This document shows, one piece after another, positions 32,530 to 43,652 of a DNA stretch of 64,000 nucleotides. Numbering within the stretch: position 1 is the first letter of the stretch; every line of letters starts with the position of its first letter. Location: NCBI GenBank assembly GCA_022478985.1, contig JAKSZP010002717.1, forward strand, positions 151,919 through 215,918, read 5' to 3'. The position numbers and the translations under genes are program-made. The notes beneath the pieces were generated by a model. The model searched no databases, was not told where the DNA came from, and saw only the letters and a program-made list of their open reading frames with translations. The stretch comes from Massospora cicadina (Eukaryota > Entomophthoromycota > Entomophthoromycetes > Entomophthorales > Entomophthoraceae).

Positions 32530-35500
32530 AAAATTGGGCACCCCAGGGTACTCAAGTTACCCCTGTTACCAGCGGGACTGCCAGGTATGGGGGGTTGGTG
32601 CACTACTCCAAGGGGTTTTCCCTGCTATGGAACAGGTGTGAAGGGAAGGGTCTGTGTGGAGGAACCAGAGTGGGAACCATGATTCTATGAGCGCTTTTTG
32701 TCTTGGTCTCATATATCCATAGAGCTAGGATTGGAAGTGCTCTAGTAAGTGGACATGGAATCAGTTAATAATCCCATGAATGGTTGGGACCGTGCCCTTA
32801 AACGCATCTAATGCAATTGTGTGGATTGTCCACATTGCAATGGGTATTATTAGGGAGCGGAGGGTAGATGGGATTGGTGACTCAATCTGGAGCGCGAAGA
32901 TACTCTTTGATATTGAGAATTCCTGTTCATTTTGGATCTTAAGCAGGCGTGCGACTTCCTACCATATATCTTTGGTTGGGGGCATTTTTCTAGGCGGTGA
33001 TGTAGGGATCCCTCCCCTCCACATACTGCACATGTTTTGTGGAGTGAGTTGGAGCGGTCCGCCATCCTATAGGTCCTTCCAAGACAGCGCCAGGCGTTTG
33101 CTCTTATCCTCAGCTGTAGGAGTGGGTGGTGAGTCATTTTCCACATTGTTTTCTGTGTGTTAAATCATAGGGAATGTCCAACATATCTAGGTATTCTATC
33201 CTAGCTATGTTTGGGGTTGTTGCGAGCATATCTCTCTGGGGGTGGTTTTTTGGGTTTCTTAATTTGAATAAGGCTGGGTCGTCCCCTTCCCTGTATAGTA
33301 CCCATGTTCTCTATGGTCCATCCCATATGGCGGATAGTTTGGAGAATATGTTTGAAATGAGGGGAGGTTCCATGCGGACCCATTGCAGTAGGGTGCTTGG
33401 CAAGGTATGAAAACAGTCTGGGTGGACTATGTGGGTTGGTTAATTTGAGCGCCTGTGCAAAGTTAGTCCTTGATGCTCTGGACCAATGTTGTTGCAGGAG
33501 GTCTGGAGCAAAGACTTCCTTTATCCAGGTACCTAGGATATGATTGGCGTGGCTCTCAAAATCTATTAGTCCCATGCCTCCGCTTGAGCGTGGGCCAAGA
33601 AGTGTTTTCATCCGTATAGGAGGGTGAGAGCCAGGCTACAGCCAGCCCTGGATAAGCGTGCGGATTGAAGTTATAAAGGTATGTGAGAAGGCGATCGCGT
33701 GGGCCTGGTACCACAGTATTGGGAGGATGAGCGAGTTAGCAACTGTAACTCGTCCTGTTAATCCTGGGGTTCTTCCCTTGAGGGAGGCGACGCGTTTAGA
33801 TACCCGTTGTAACAGGTTACTTTCCATTGTCTCATTAGCATATCCCCTGATTCTAGCCAAATTCCAAGGTGTCAGACAGGAGTGGTGGTGGGAGGTAATG
33901 CAAAGGGTAAAATGAGTGGGTTTTTTCTTCGTGTTGGTATGAGGTTCTGATGTTGTGGCCCAGTTGTTTGTGTATTTTCCTAAGAGGATGATTTCTGTCT
34001 TTCTTTTGTTAAGCGATGCATTGCTCACCTTGGAGTATTCCTCTAGATTGCGTTCCAGCTGTTGGGCATCTTCATTGTTTGCTATACCTGCTACGCAGTC
34101 ATCCGCAAAGGCCAGAATTTTGACTGTTGGTTGTCCTTGTGCGGTTATCCCCATGAGACGTGAGTCAGTTACTCGGATGAGTGGGTCAAAGCTGAAATTG
34201 TATATCAGTGGGCTGAGGGGGTCCCCTTGTTTGAGCCCTCTGTGTGATTTGATATTGTTTGTTAGGAATACAGGGCCGCATACAGCCATGGTTGCATATT
34301 CTGTTAGGAGCATCGCCCATTTTATGAATCTTGGTGGGAGTTTGAAAGCATGTAGACATTCATTTAAGTATGGCCAGCTAACACGGTCATACGCCTTTTC
34401 CTAATCCAAGAATACCAGGGCACCTATTGCTTTGGATTAGCAAATATTTGCAACAGGGTGTATGTTGTTCCAGATTGAACGCCCTGGTATAAACCCAAAC
34501 TGTTTGGGTGATAGGACGTCAGATGCAATTGCACCTAATCTAGCTGTTAAAATTTTTGTTAAAATTTTTGTGTCAGTGTTGGAGAGTGCAATTGGGCGCC
34601 AGTTGTCCAGGTCTAACTTGTCACCCTTTTTATACAAGGTTATAACGTAGGATTCATGGCCTCCTGGTAATAGGCGTGTTTGCTACAAATTCTGCTTCAT
34701 AGACGCCAATAGGAGGGGGGCGATTTGTTGAAAATATTTTTTGTAAAATTTGTAGGGTATCCCATCAGGCCCTGGGCATTTCCTATGTGGTGCACCGCGA
34801 ATTGTCTCCCAAAGCTCCTCTCATGTAATTAGGGATAGTATGTTGTAATTCAGTGGTGTACTTTGTATCTCAGCAGTTTATATAAATTCTTTAATTTTTT
34901 GTGAATCTATTGGCGTTTTGCAATATAATTCAGTGTAATAGCAGTGTACTTCCGCCTTGACCTCCTCAGGGTCAGTTGCCACAGTGCTGTTGGTCTTGAG
35001 GACCTGTGTGCACGTGGTCTGGTTTCCACGGGAGTAATTTGGTGGAAAAAGTATGTCAAACAGGTTTTGCCTTCCTTTATAAACTTGCCTTTGTTTGATA
35101 CTTTGATTCTGTGTTGGTGTTTGAAGATGAGATTGTTAAGTCAAGAAGATATTTCTGCCCATTTGCGTCCCCAATTAGGGCTATAGCCAGATCTTGGAGT
35201 ATTTATTTCCAGGTGGTCTAGTTCTTCCAAGGTACGCTTGATTGTGGCTGTGTCCGCGGTGTACTTGCATGATGCAATATGTCGGGATTTGTTGATTAAA
35301 TCTTTTTTGAAATTTTCCCATGTTCTGATGGGATCTGAAGTGAATGGGGCTGTGAATTCTGGGTTCTTAGCCTCATTTTTGACCCAGTCGGATATCTTGG
35401 GCAATTTTATATTTTCTGGGTGAAGCTTTCTCCAAGGCGACACCTGTGTGTGGGATTGGGTTGGCAATAACTGTACTGTAACCAATCGGTGGTCAGAAAA

Positions 35501-36153
35501 ACTGATCTTTTTTGTTGTAAATTTGGAGATTCTTGAGTGGTGGGATTGCGGGATGAGGATGTGGTCAATGCAACTCATTGATATGAGTGCTCCCTCATGT
35601 ATGTTGGGCCGCGTCATGTGGGGAAGGAGTGGTGAACTAGGGGGAAAGCATTCTGTAAGCCAAGAGATGCCTTCATTGTGCGGAATTTGATGTGTCCTGG
35701 TGGGTATCCCCTGGGATTAGGCCATCAATTCATATCAGGGTTATCCCAGAAGTTGAAATCGCCTAACATAATGGTATCTGGTGGGAGGGTGAGAGTAGGA
35801 ATGTTTTCAAAAAATTGTTTTCTCTCAGTTGCAGTTCATGGTGCATAGATACATGCTATCAAAATTATTTCCTCTTGGCATGTGATTGTTCCTACCAGGA
35901 CTCAACCATGCAAGTGTGATGATGAATTTGTAATTTTACATTTTTTGTTGTTTTGGATGATCACCCCACAGTGAGACATCCATACTGATTGTGATGGTGC
36001 GACCCTGGTTGACCAGGATCCTTCTTCCCCTTGTAGACAGTGGGTTTCTTGGATGGCCAAGATGTCTACAAGAGGTTTTCGCAGGAATGCCAGATTTTTT
36101 GCTTGGGACGTATGAGCCCTGGCTCCCGCGATATTTAACGTCCCTATTGACAC
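32530..36153 (-). pseudogene. LINE2 ORF2: endonuclease-reverse transcriptase
   Basis: Starts MSIGTLNIAGARAHTSQAKN at 36153. Endonuclease motifs: DILAIQETH, CIDHILIPQ and FSDHRLV (35141-35617), so the SDH motif is intact. RT: NWRPIALSNTDTKILTK with FGFIPGRSIWNN (34437-34637), GLKQGDPLSPLIYNF and LAFADDCVAGIANN (33636-34313; FADD present), then a thumb and PCPLS-type tail. The zinc motif CAVCGGEGSLHHRLEKC lies in 32850-33146. The frame changes several times, and stops are present. The same gene order as LINE1 supports one family. Confidence 0.87.
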
Positions 36154-36759
36154 TGAGGTGCCTGCGGCGCCTCAGGAGCGGTTGGGAGGGCCCTCTGGCC
36201 CTATACCTCCACAGCTCATTTTGTCCATGCTCCGCATCTGTACTCCAACTCTTTCACTGCCATTGTTGGTTCCCTTGATCTGACCCAATGATTCAAGGGA
36301 ATTGCGGTTTTTTGCATTTGCATCAACTTTTCCTGCACAGGTCTTGTGTTGATTTAATGCGGATTGTTGATTGGATTTTATACTTTTAAGGTTCAACTTT
36401 GGTGAATTGTGCACCGCATTTTCACCCAAATTGTGGTTGCATTGTTCCTCAGTATGTGCATGACTGATGTCGCTTTGTGACTCAGTCAGGTTACTGTGAA
36501 GATTTTTGACCTGGGCATATTATTCTGATTGGTTGGTTTGGTGAATATCTGAATCATCCTCCCAAATTTGTCTGGGGTTAATGGCGGACTCCGCGTGTGC
36601 TGCCGCTTTGGCCGCTGCTCACTTGTGGGCTTTTTGTGCCACTTTATGTTGTTTATTTGTAACTGGGTCCACAATGGAGTATAGTCCATCTTCACCCCAG
36701 CGGAATGGGTGGTGACCATCAGTCATTTTGATGAAGTTTTCCATTATCTTCATCCATTG

Positions 36760-37596
36760 CTTCCTCACAATAATCATTTTCCCTTAAGCCCTCTTTCACA
36801 GGGCATGCATGTTCCTTGTGGCCCAGTGAGCCACAGTGGTTGCAAATGGGCGGTGCGCATCTTGGTGTAACTCAGAATGCGGCTGACTGTCCCCCATCTG
36901 TGAAGTGAAATTCTGCTGTGCGGGGAATTCTGGATAAGTCCTCTTCCACTTCTGGGAAGGGGTTGATTATAGTGATAGCTTTGCCCGTGCACAGGTTGGG
37001 CGTCAGGCGAAATCACTGTAATTTGAGTTGCTGAATTTTTCCATAGGCCACAAGACCTTTGCGGAGCTCCTCCTCAATTACCTTACAAGGAAGGTTGGTG
37101 GGGAGCGAGTCAAAAGAGATGAACAAAGTTTTTGCTTTGTTCCATCTGGTGCGCGCGGTGCGCACAATTTTTGCCCTCAGGGGAGGGCAATTTCCACACA
37201 GACTTTTGCTGTGGCATTGGCTTCATTGGCTGTTTCAAAACCAATATCAATCCAGCTGTGTCCTATGTTGTTGGTGGCTATGTACACCGCGTGAGGGAAA
37301 AGTGAGGGCTGTGCCTCACATGTTTTCTCCCACAGGGTCGGTGACTCAACCCCAAGGAAGAGTCTGATCCCGTGCTCCACCTTTGACAAGGGTTGGTTGA
37401 ACTGAATGTACATATATTGCGCGTGCTTTACAGTGAATACCATAAACCCAGATGGTGTCTTAGTTTGTGGTTTCTTTGCGGATTGGGTTCCTGGTCCCCC
37501 TCCAGGGCGTTTCTTACCCTTAGTTGCACCATTAAGCGCACCACTCGGCGCGATGCTCGCCCATGTTGTATTATTTTTATTGATATAATCGCCCAT
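36760..37596 (-). pseudogene. LINE2 ORF1 with zinc knuckle
   Basis: Starts MGDYINKNNTTWASIAPSG at 37596, with a Lys/Pro/Gly-rich stretch, then YIQFNQPLSKVEHGIRLFLG and SWIDIGFETANEANATAKV (RRM-like, matching LINE1 ORF1 SSVEYGVRVFLD and GWLDLSFKNKEAADEAA). The knuckle PICNHCGSLGHKEHACPVKE is near 36790-36850. Frames shift at about 37180. The role is as for LINE1 ORF1. Confidence 0.75.
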
Positions 37597-37691
37597 CTTT
37601 CCTGTGCATGATTATCCAAATTTGCTGTTTAAATCAAATCATAGTAACTAAAGTGATTGTTACAAGAAAGAAAAAATAACTAGCGCATCTA

Positions 37692-38133
37692 GATTTCCTT
37701 TTTTAACAAAGAGGATGCCCCACTTAGGCACCATTCTAAATTTGTAAGGATTGGTCCAGTATCTGACCAGTAATTTATTATGTATATTAAAATGTACAGG
37801 AAATGGTGGAATTCAATTGTAAGACTATTTCAATGCTGGTTAAACTTACTTTTGGCAGTGGTGAAGCATTAGCATTGAAGCAATTTTTTATGATTATTTA
37901 TAAAAAAGGTTTATAGATTTGATAGACAATCCTCTCAAGACTATTAAATAAATCAAGTGTAGTATCTGACATAATATCTATTTCTAACATATTGATAATT
38001 AAGGTCTCCTAGTCCTCTTATCTTATATAAAAGTATAGATTTGATGATGGTCAATTGCAACTCTAATAATTTAGTATATGGACATCAATAGGTTTACAGC
38101 AATTTAGCCTATCCACTTAACTAAGTAAACACC
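37692..38133. other. Unassigned AT-rich stretch
   Basis: Between LINE2 and element I. It has no long frame. The phrase GGATTGGTCCAGTATcTGACC near 37748 resembles ATTGGTCCAGTATTTTCAGA at 53950, which may mark an old repeat. Confidence 0.3.
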
Positions 38134-39764
38134 TGTCACAGATTCAGATAAGAAGAACTAGACTGGGCTCCCAGTCAGGGTGCATGAGCACCCAGTGTCA
38201 GGCCCAGAATGTCAAAGGCATAGTGGTCCAAAAGATTAATTAAAGTGGGGTTCTATGGAAGACATGTGGAAAGTAAAAGTTCAGTAACGTACTGAAGGCC
38301 CCAAGGCAAACCAGATGGTTGCATTAGGGGCAACCGCGATTCTTGTGGGGCAACCCTCAAGGGCAGGAGAGGCAGGGAGGATGACGAATCCTCCAGGGAT
38401 TGTGGTTGCTGGCCTTCAAATTCAGATGGGGGGCTTGGGCGCCAGCAATGGATGGCACAGAGGCCGCCACATGGTTGGAAGTGTGATCGGAGGTATAGTA
38501 AGACCCATGAGAGGTTGGACCAAGCTTCCCCTGGAGGGGGCGCTCTAGGTCCCACTGGTGGGCTGAGCCAGCGGCAGCTGAGGTGGTTATGGAAGCCAAG
38601 TCCACAAGTGGTGGGGTGGGAGCGCTCAGGTGCTGCTCTAGCTAGGGAGAAGTTTTGCAGGACTTAGCGACTGAATGGACAGAAGGGTCTCCATTAAACA
38701 GACATGTAAAAATTAATGAAGCAGTGGGTTCATTGTAGGGGGTGAGGCAGATTATTGTGTTTACAATCCGCAGCTGCATGGTAGGGTTGAGTGACTGTAT
38801 AACCCAGTCAGCAAACATTTGCAGGAGGACTTGGGTGATGTCACATTTTGTTGGATCGATTGGTGGAATTTTTGTAAGATTAATAAGGTAGACAGAGGCT
38901 GCAGCAAGCTAGATGGGAAATTCAAATTTTATTAAGCAAAAAGAAAGATAATGAATTGACAACTACCCCTGGCCAGGGCAGTTGCCTTAAGAACTGAGCT
39001 GAATGCATGGGGGAGGTATTGAGGAATTATCATTTGGGGGTTGGTGAGGGGATTTAGTTAATTGGCTTATAAGGGGGTAGGATGATGCTCCAAATTCTGG
39101 CAAAAGTCAAGAAAACTTTAGCAAATTTTTCCAGATCCTGGGGCTAAACCAAATTGATACTACTAATCTGGGTCCTGGTCATCCAGATCAGCCTGTTTTC
39201 ATGGTTAGGGTGTTCCAGATTTGTCCCAGGAGGCAGGGGTCCTTGAATCAGATTATTTGCAACTTGAACCAATCCTCAATTGGACTAACCATGCAATCTG
39301 AACTCCCTGGATCCATTTCAAAGCATTGGGCCAGATGGTCTGAGTAATTCAGGGCTTGATTCAAGATCTGAGCTATATCCTGATCTGACTTCCAGTGCAG
39401 GCCAGTCTGGACCAGCTCACCCAGTCTGGAATTTGCAGGATGGGCTCTGATGTTGGGAATTTCCATATTTCTCAAATTCTGATATAGTTTGTCAGGGGAG
39501 TGGGTGGTCCCAGGGGCCTGTCCATGCCCCTTGGTGTGCGCAATCTCCTTGCAGACTCCTTCTATCAAACTTACCAGGGTTGAGGAGGGGGAAGGGATGG
39601 GTATGGGATAACTATGGGGTTAAAGCAGTCACCCAGCGCTCATTTATCACATGGCTAGGTCGCCCAGCTGTGACAGAGGGTCCACTGGAGCCTTGGGGCC
39701 CCTTTTTGTCTGGAAGGGGTGTTGATCCCTATCCAGTTGCAAGGGCTGGTCCCCAGGACTTACA
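38134..39764 (-). repeat. 3' LTR of element I (1631 bp)
   Basis: Plus strand TGTCACaGATTCAGaTAAG to CCCCAGGACTTACA; minus start TGTAAGTCCTGGGGACC. Aligns with 47182-48814 throughout. It carries the RWVTA signature and a 106-codon minus frame (39248-39568). Confidence 0.9.
39248..39568 (-). CDS. LTR-embedded open reading frame of element I, 3' LTR copy
   Basis: 106 codons, MIEGVCKEIAHTKGHGQAPG and onward, homologous in frame to the 132-codon copy in the 5' LTR (48228-48626) and to 43878-44171 in the solo LTR. Shared landmarks are HGQAPGTTHSPDK, ANSRLGELVQ and KSDQDIAQILNQAL. The function is unknown. It is polar, without a membrane segment. It lies downstream of the RWVTA motif and immediately after a consensus splice donor (CCTG then GTAAGT). 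See the 5' LTR entry for the longer version. Confidence 0.4.
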   Translation of the reverse strand: MIEGVCKEIAHTKGHGQAPGTTHSPDKLYQNLRNMEIPNIRAHPANSRLGELVQTGLHWKSDQDIAQILNQALNYSDHLAQCFEMDPGSSDCMVSPIEDWFKLQII

Positions 39765-39778
39765 CTACCCTTTTTTTC
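39765..39778 (-). other. Polypurine tract of element I
   Basis: The minus strand reads GAAAAAAAGGGTAG directly before the 3' LTR start TGTAAG. Confidence 0.75.
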
Positions 39779-39899
39779 AACAGGGAGGATTCCACCCCCA
39801 GGGGCATGGACCAAAGCATAATTCTTGTGGCGCTATGGTAGCTTTATGGTCAGGATGGCCGCAATCTTCTGGGGAGGGCAGGGGCTGTCAGGTGGGAGG

Positions 39900-41340
39900 C
39901 GTGAATTCCTCTATCAGGTCCTTGCATTTTGTACAATCGCGCACGTTCACCCAGCTGTACTCATATGAGGGGTAACCTTTTCCAGGCGGCCAAGTACTGA
40001 AAAGATTGGTGGGACCTTTGGGAGGCTAAAATGGCTTCCACCTCCACTTTCTGGGATTCCTCGACAATGATTGGCTCTGGGGATGTTGGCCTTCCCCCTT
40101 AAAGGTGGTTAGGAGGGAGGTGTGGAAGACATTGTGCTGCTTCCAGTGCACAGGCAGTCTTAGGCGGTGGGCTCCATTGCCTAATCATTCTCAACCTCAA
40201 AGGGTCCAGAGCATTTGGATGCAAGCTTTCAGGTGGGGGCTTTCAGGGGAAGGTTGCGGGTATCTAACAAGACAAGGGATTCAACCTTGATCTCATGCCC
40301 TGGAAGGTGCTTCCAATCTAAAAATTCTTGTAGTCCTTAATGGACTTTGTCAGGTGTTCACAAACCAGGTTGTGCATCTCACGTAGAGAGCTTATGCGGT
40401 CCATGGTGGCAGGAACTGCTGAGGAGAGTTGGGGGCCAATATGGAAAGAGGGGTTATACCCCAGAGTAGCTTCAAAGGGAGAGAAGATGGTTGAGGAATG
40501 GAGGGAGTTGTTGTATGCAAACTGTGCTAGAGGTAGATCCTTAACCCAGGTGTCTTGCAAGGCTGTCACATAGCAGCGCAGATACTGCTCCAATACCTGG
40601 TTCACCCCGCTAGGTCTGCCCATTGGACTGGGGGTGGTAGGCAGTGGATCTACAGGGCTTGATGTGAAGAGAGATTCAGCAAATCTTCCCAGAACCAGGC
40701 CATGAACTGGAGTCCCCTGTCACTCACTATCTCCTTGGGGAGACAAAACAAGGCAATCACATGGTTGACAAATAAATTTGCAGTCTCCACTGCAGTAATA
40801 GAAGAGAGGCAGAGGATGAAGAGTGCTAACTTGGTAAATAGTTCCACAACTAATATGATTGCATCTGAGCCACAGGAGGGTGGGAGCTCCACGATGAAGT
40901 CCACTGAGACTGAGGTCTATAGCCCCTTAGCCTGCTGCAAAGGGTGTAACGATCCCTTCTTCTCAGAACAATACAATCTCACCTGGGCGCAGGTGACGCA
41001 ACGAAAGATCCAAGTGGGAGTGTCCTTTGAGGACCCAGGCCAGATGTAGGCTCTCTTTATGAGATCTTCACACTTTTTGATACTGGGGTGGCTGACGGTC
41101 TGGGGGACACGATGTTCCTCAATGACACAGCTGCATAGGGAGGGAGGAACCTAAACCCGATTATGGAACCATATTGTTCCATCCTGCAAGGTATATGGAG
41201 TTTTCTTGTGGCGCATGGACTCTAAGTCAGCAAGAGCACAATTCCTTCAGGGTAGCAGGTTTAGGAAGTATTGGGATTTTTGCCCATATTCCCAGCCTGC
41301 TAGATTACCAGGAATCGCTAGGGGAAAATTAAACAGGTGA
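39900..41340 (-). pseudogene. Integrase of element I
   Basis: From right to left: a HHCC zinc finger with SIKKCEDLIKRAYIWPG and FRCVTCAQVRLYC (about 40980-41110), core VDFIVELPPSCGSDAIILVV (first Asp), IVSDRGLQFMAWFWEDL (second Asp, 40650-40904), then TAYHPQSNGQT near 40620, after which a frameshift removes the catalytic Glu, and VNQVLEQYLRCYVTALQDTW, WVKDLPLAQFAYNN (40318-40623), the conserved C-terminal part. Positions 39900-40300 continue out of frame without a clear chromodomain. It would integrate the cDNA but is broken. Confidence 0.87.
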
Positions 41341-41347
41341 AGTAAAT

Positions 41348-42402
41348 TGGAAATTGGTTGGCCCAAGTTTCAGAGTAACTACATTTGGGGGATTTTGGGA
41401 TATTCGTCTGGTCATATCCATCGGGGATCAATCTGACCAAATTCTTAAGATCTCATTGGGAGGAGTTGCTGACAAAATAGGGTCATCTGATAGTGATTAA
41501 CTATCAGGTGTACCAATTGGGATTGGTCCGGTTTTATCACCAACTGATTGGGAATATAAGTAATAAGTTGCAAGGTGAGTGATGCCGCCTGCAACTAGCA
41601 AATTGATCAGTTGGTGCATGACCTGCCTTAATGGGTAATAAGTCCCATTACCTAAGCAGGTCGCTAGCCAAGTATGGTTGTTTTGCTTGGATTTAGAGGA
41701 AAACGTTAGGGACACGTTTTCCAACTCTTTCTGTTTAGGTCTCGAGGATGTCCAATGATGGAATCCTAGCCAGGATGGGGAAGACCGTTGCTGCTGAAAC
41801 AATGATGGGTTATTCAACAGCAATGGCTGCTGTTTCATCAAAGAGCTGTCAACTGAGGGTTAGACGACTGAATCCCCACTAGAGATTCCCTAGGATTCAC
41901 CATAATAAAAAATGATTAATTACAAGAACAGAGTTAGATAGTTCTATTGTTTTCATCCTGTATGTAGTTTAATAGTAAACTATCATCAGCTTTCATTGTG
42001 CTATTATTCTCAAGGATAACTTTGCTTTGTGTAATAATTGGGAGACTCTTAGAGAAAAGAGTAAAGATCTGAGTGCGGATCTAGAGAAGGAGACACAATT
42101 GGGGATTTCTGCCAACTGTGTGTTGGACTGAAGAGACTGTCACCAGGGAATCTCAGCGAAGATCAGGTTGGACAGAATGAGGGAATGAATCTCTAGATCA
42201 TGACATCTTAAGTATTTAATCAGGAATACTGGCCAAGCGTTGGGCTGAGATGTAAGAGTTCATACTCAACTATGGATAATAGTTGACATACTATTATTGA
42301 TCAATAATCTATTATACCATACAACACAGATGAAGTGCACAAGAAAACTGAACCTATGCAGTAAAAAGATTGCTTGGGTTGTTTGGCGATTACAACCCAA
42401 CA
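41348..42402. mobile_element. Unclassified 1055-bp insertion in element I
   Basis: It separates the RNase H and integrase parts of element I. Flanks are the 7-bp direct repeat AGTAAAT (41341-41347 and 42403-42409). The insert begins TGGAAATTGG and ends ACCCAACA, so on the minus strand it runs TGTTGGGTTGT…TTTCCA with TG…CA ends like an LTR. A solo LTR with an unusual 7-bp duplication, or a non-autonomous DNA transposon, would both fit. A 114-codon minus frame (41497-41841) is Gln/Ser-rich at its start and not recognisable. Confidence 0.6.
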
Positions 42403-42499
42403 AGTAAATTTTTTACAGGAAGTGAGGACACAGAGGAGGAGCGGAGCATCAAAGTCCAATCAAGAAGGATACATTAGGGGGGTCAATGAGAGGATTTGG

Positions 42500-43647
42500 G
42501 AGGGGGCACTACCATCATAAGGTCTAATGGGTCTTCCCCCCGTTGGGAGACAAGGAGGGGTTTCAACTGAGCATCTCTGGCAAGATGTTCAGGGGACTTT
42601 TTGTGAATTTTTACTTAAAATGGAACCCACAGAGGTCTTGATAAGTGCAAGTTTGGTGATGTCCTAGCTTCTGAGGTTTGCAGTAGTAGAGCAATGCCTT
42701 ATGGTCTGTCCAAACGGTAATTTCATGCTGGGCACCCTGCGAGAAGTATCACCAGTGGGTGAGCGACCACGCCACCGCCGCTAGCTCCTTGTTGTATATT
42801 GGCCACACTTGCTCTGTTGTGGTGAACTTATGGGAGTAATAGGCCACCGGGTGCTCAGCTCCCTCATGCTCCTGTAGCAGCATGGTACCCACTGCCACTG
42901 ATGAGGCATCGCAGGCTACTATGAAGGGGTGTGAGGTATTGGCATGGTGCAGGACAGGGGCTGTGAGAAAAACCTCCTTGATAGCCTCAAAGGCCTGCTG
43001 GCACTTGGGGGACCATTTAAAAGGGGCGTTTTTCCCAGTGAGGGGGTGCAGAGGTGCTTCCAGTTGGGCAAGGGCGTGGGGAAATTTCTTCAAAAAGGTG
43101 ATGGCTCCAAGAAAGCTGTGAAGTTGTTTTTGTGTGGTTGGGGTAGGCCAAGACTGAATATCCTCCAGCTTACAGGGGGATGCCATGACCATCCTTCAAT
43201 ACAAGATTCCCTAGGATGGTAACCTTGTCCTTGAAGAATTTTCACTTGAAGGCTTTAACGAATAGCTCTGCCTTGTGGAGGGCTGCCACTACCGCTTCAA
43301 GGTCCTGGCGTGTTGTTCAGGTGTGAGGGAATGGACCAAAATGTTATTGATATAGGCCACCGCACATGAGAAGTGCAAGTCCCCCAACACATCATCAATG
43401 ACGCGCTGGAAGGTGGCTGGTGCATTCTTCAAGCTGAACAGCATCACTATGAACTGGAAAGCCCCCAACGATTGCGGATGGCTGTGAGCCACTCCTGTCC
43501 CCTCACCACCCTAACCTTATTAAAGGCGTTCACCAAGTCCAACTTTGAGAAGATGCGAGACTTGGCAATGGCCTGGGCAATGCTCTGCTCTAAGGGTAAG
43601 GAGTATGGGTCAGGGATGGTAATGTTGTTGAGGTGGCCATAGTTAAT
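42500..43647 (-). pseudogene. Reverse transcriptase (3' part) and RNase H of element I
   Basis: RT: INYGHLNNITIPDPYSLP, FSKLDLVNAFNKVRV (first catalytic Asp in KLDL), LKNAPATFQRVIDDVLGDL and VAYINNILVHS, where YIDD has become YINN through two G-to-A changes. Frame 42749-43192 is open for 147 codons: FLGAITFLKKFPHALAQLEA, then RNase H FIVACDASSVAVGTMLLQE, HPVAYYSHKFTTTEQVWPIY and NKELAAVAWSLTHW. WTDHKALLYYCKPQKLG follows near 42680-42720. The RNase H Asp and Glu are present. The RT is dead. Confidence 0.88.
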
Positions 43648-43652
43648 GCAGG

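Larger units (their letters stand above)
32449..37675 (-). mobile_element. LINE2: 5.2-kb non-LTR retrotransposon
   Basis: Flanked by an exact 16-bp duplication ATAACTAGCGCATCTA (32433-32448 and 37676-37691). Minus strand: ORF1 with zinc knuckle, ORF2 with APE endonuclease, RT and C-terminal zinc motif, and a 3' end GGTCGGCTTACCTC followed by a short A/T-rich tail. It is about as long as LINE1 and shares all domains but is clearly diverged. The perfect duplication suggests it is younger than LINE1's insertion, although its frames are more broken. Confidence 0.9.

Noticed and set aside
39765..39769. CTACC as target-site duplication of the LTR at 38134
   Set aside because: It is the inner flank next to the polypurine tract of element I, not an outer flank, because a second LTR lies at 47182.
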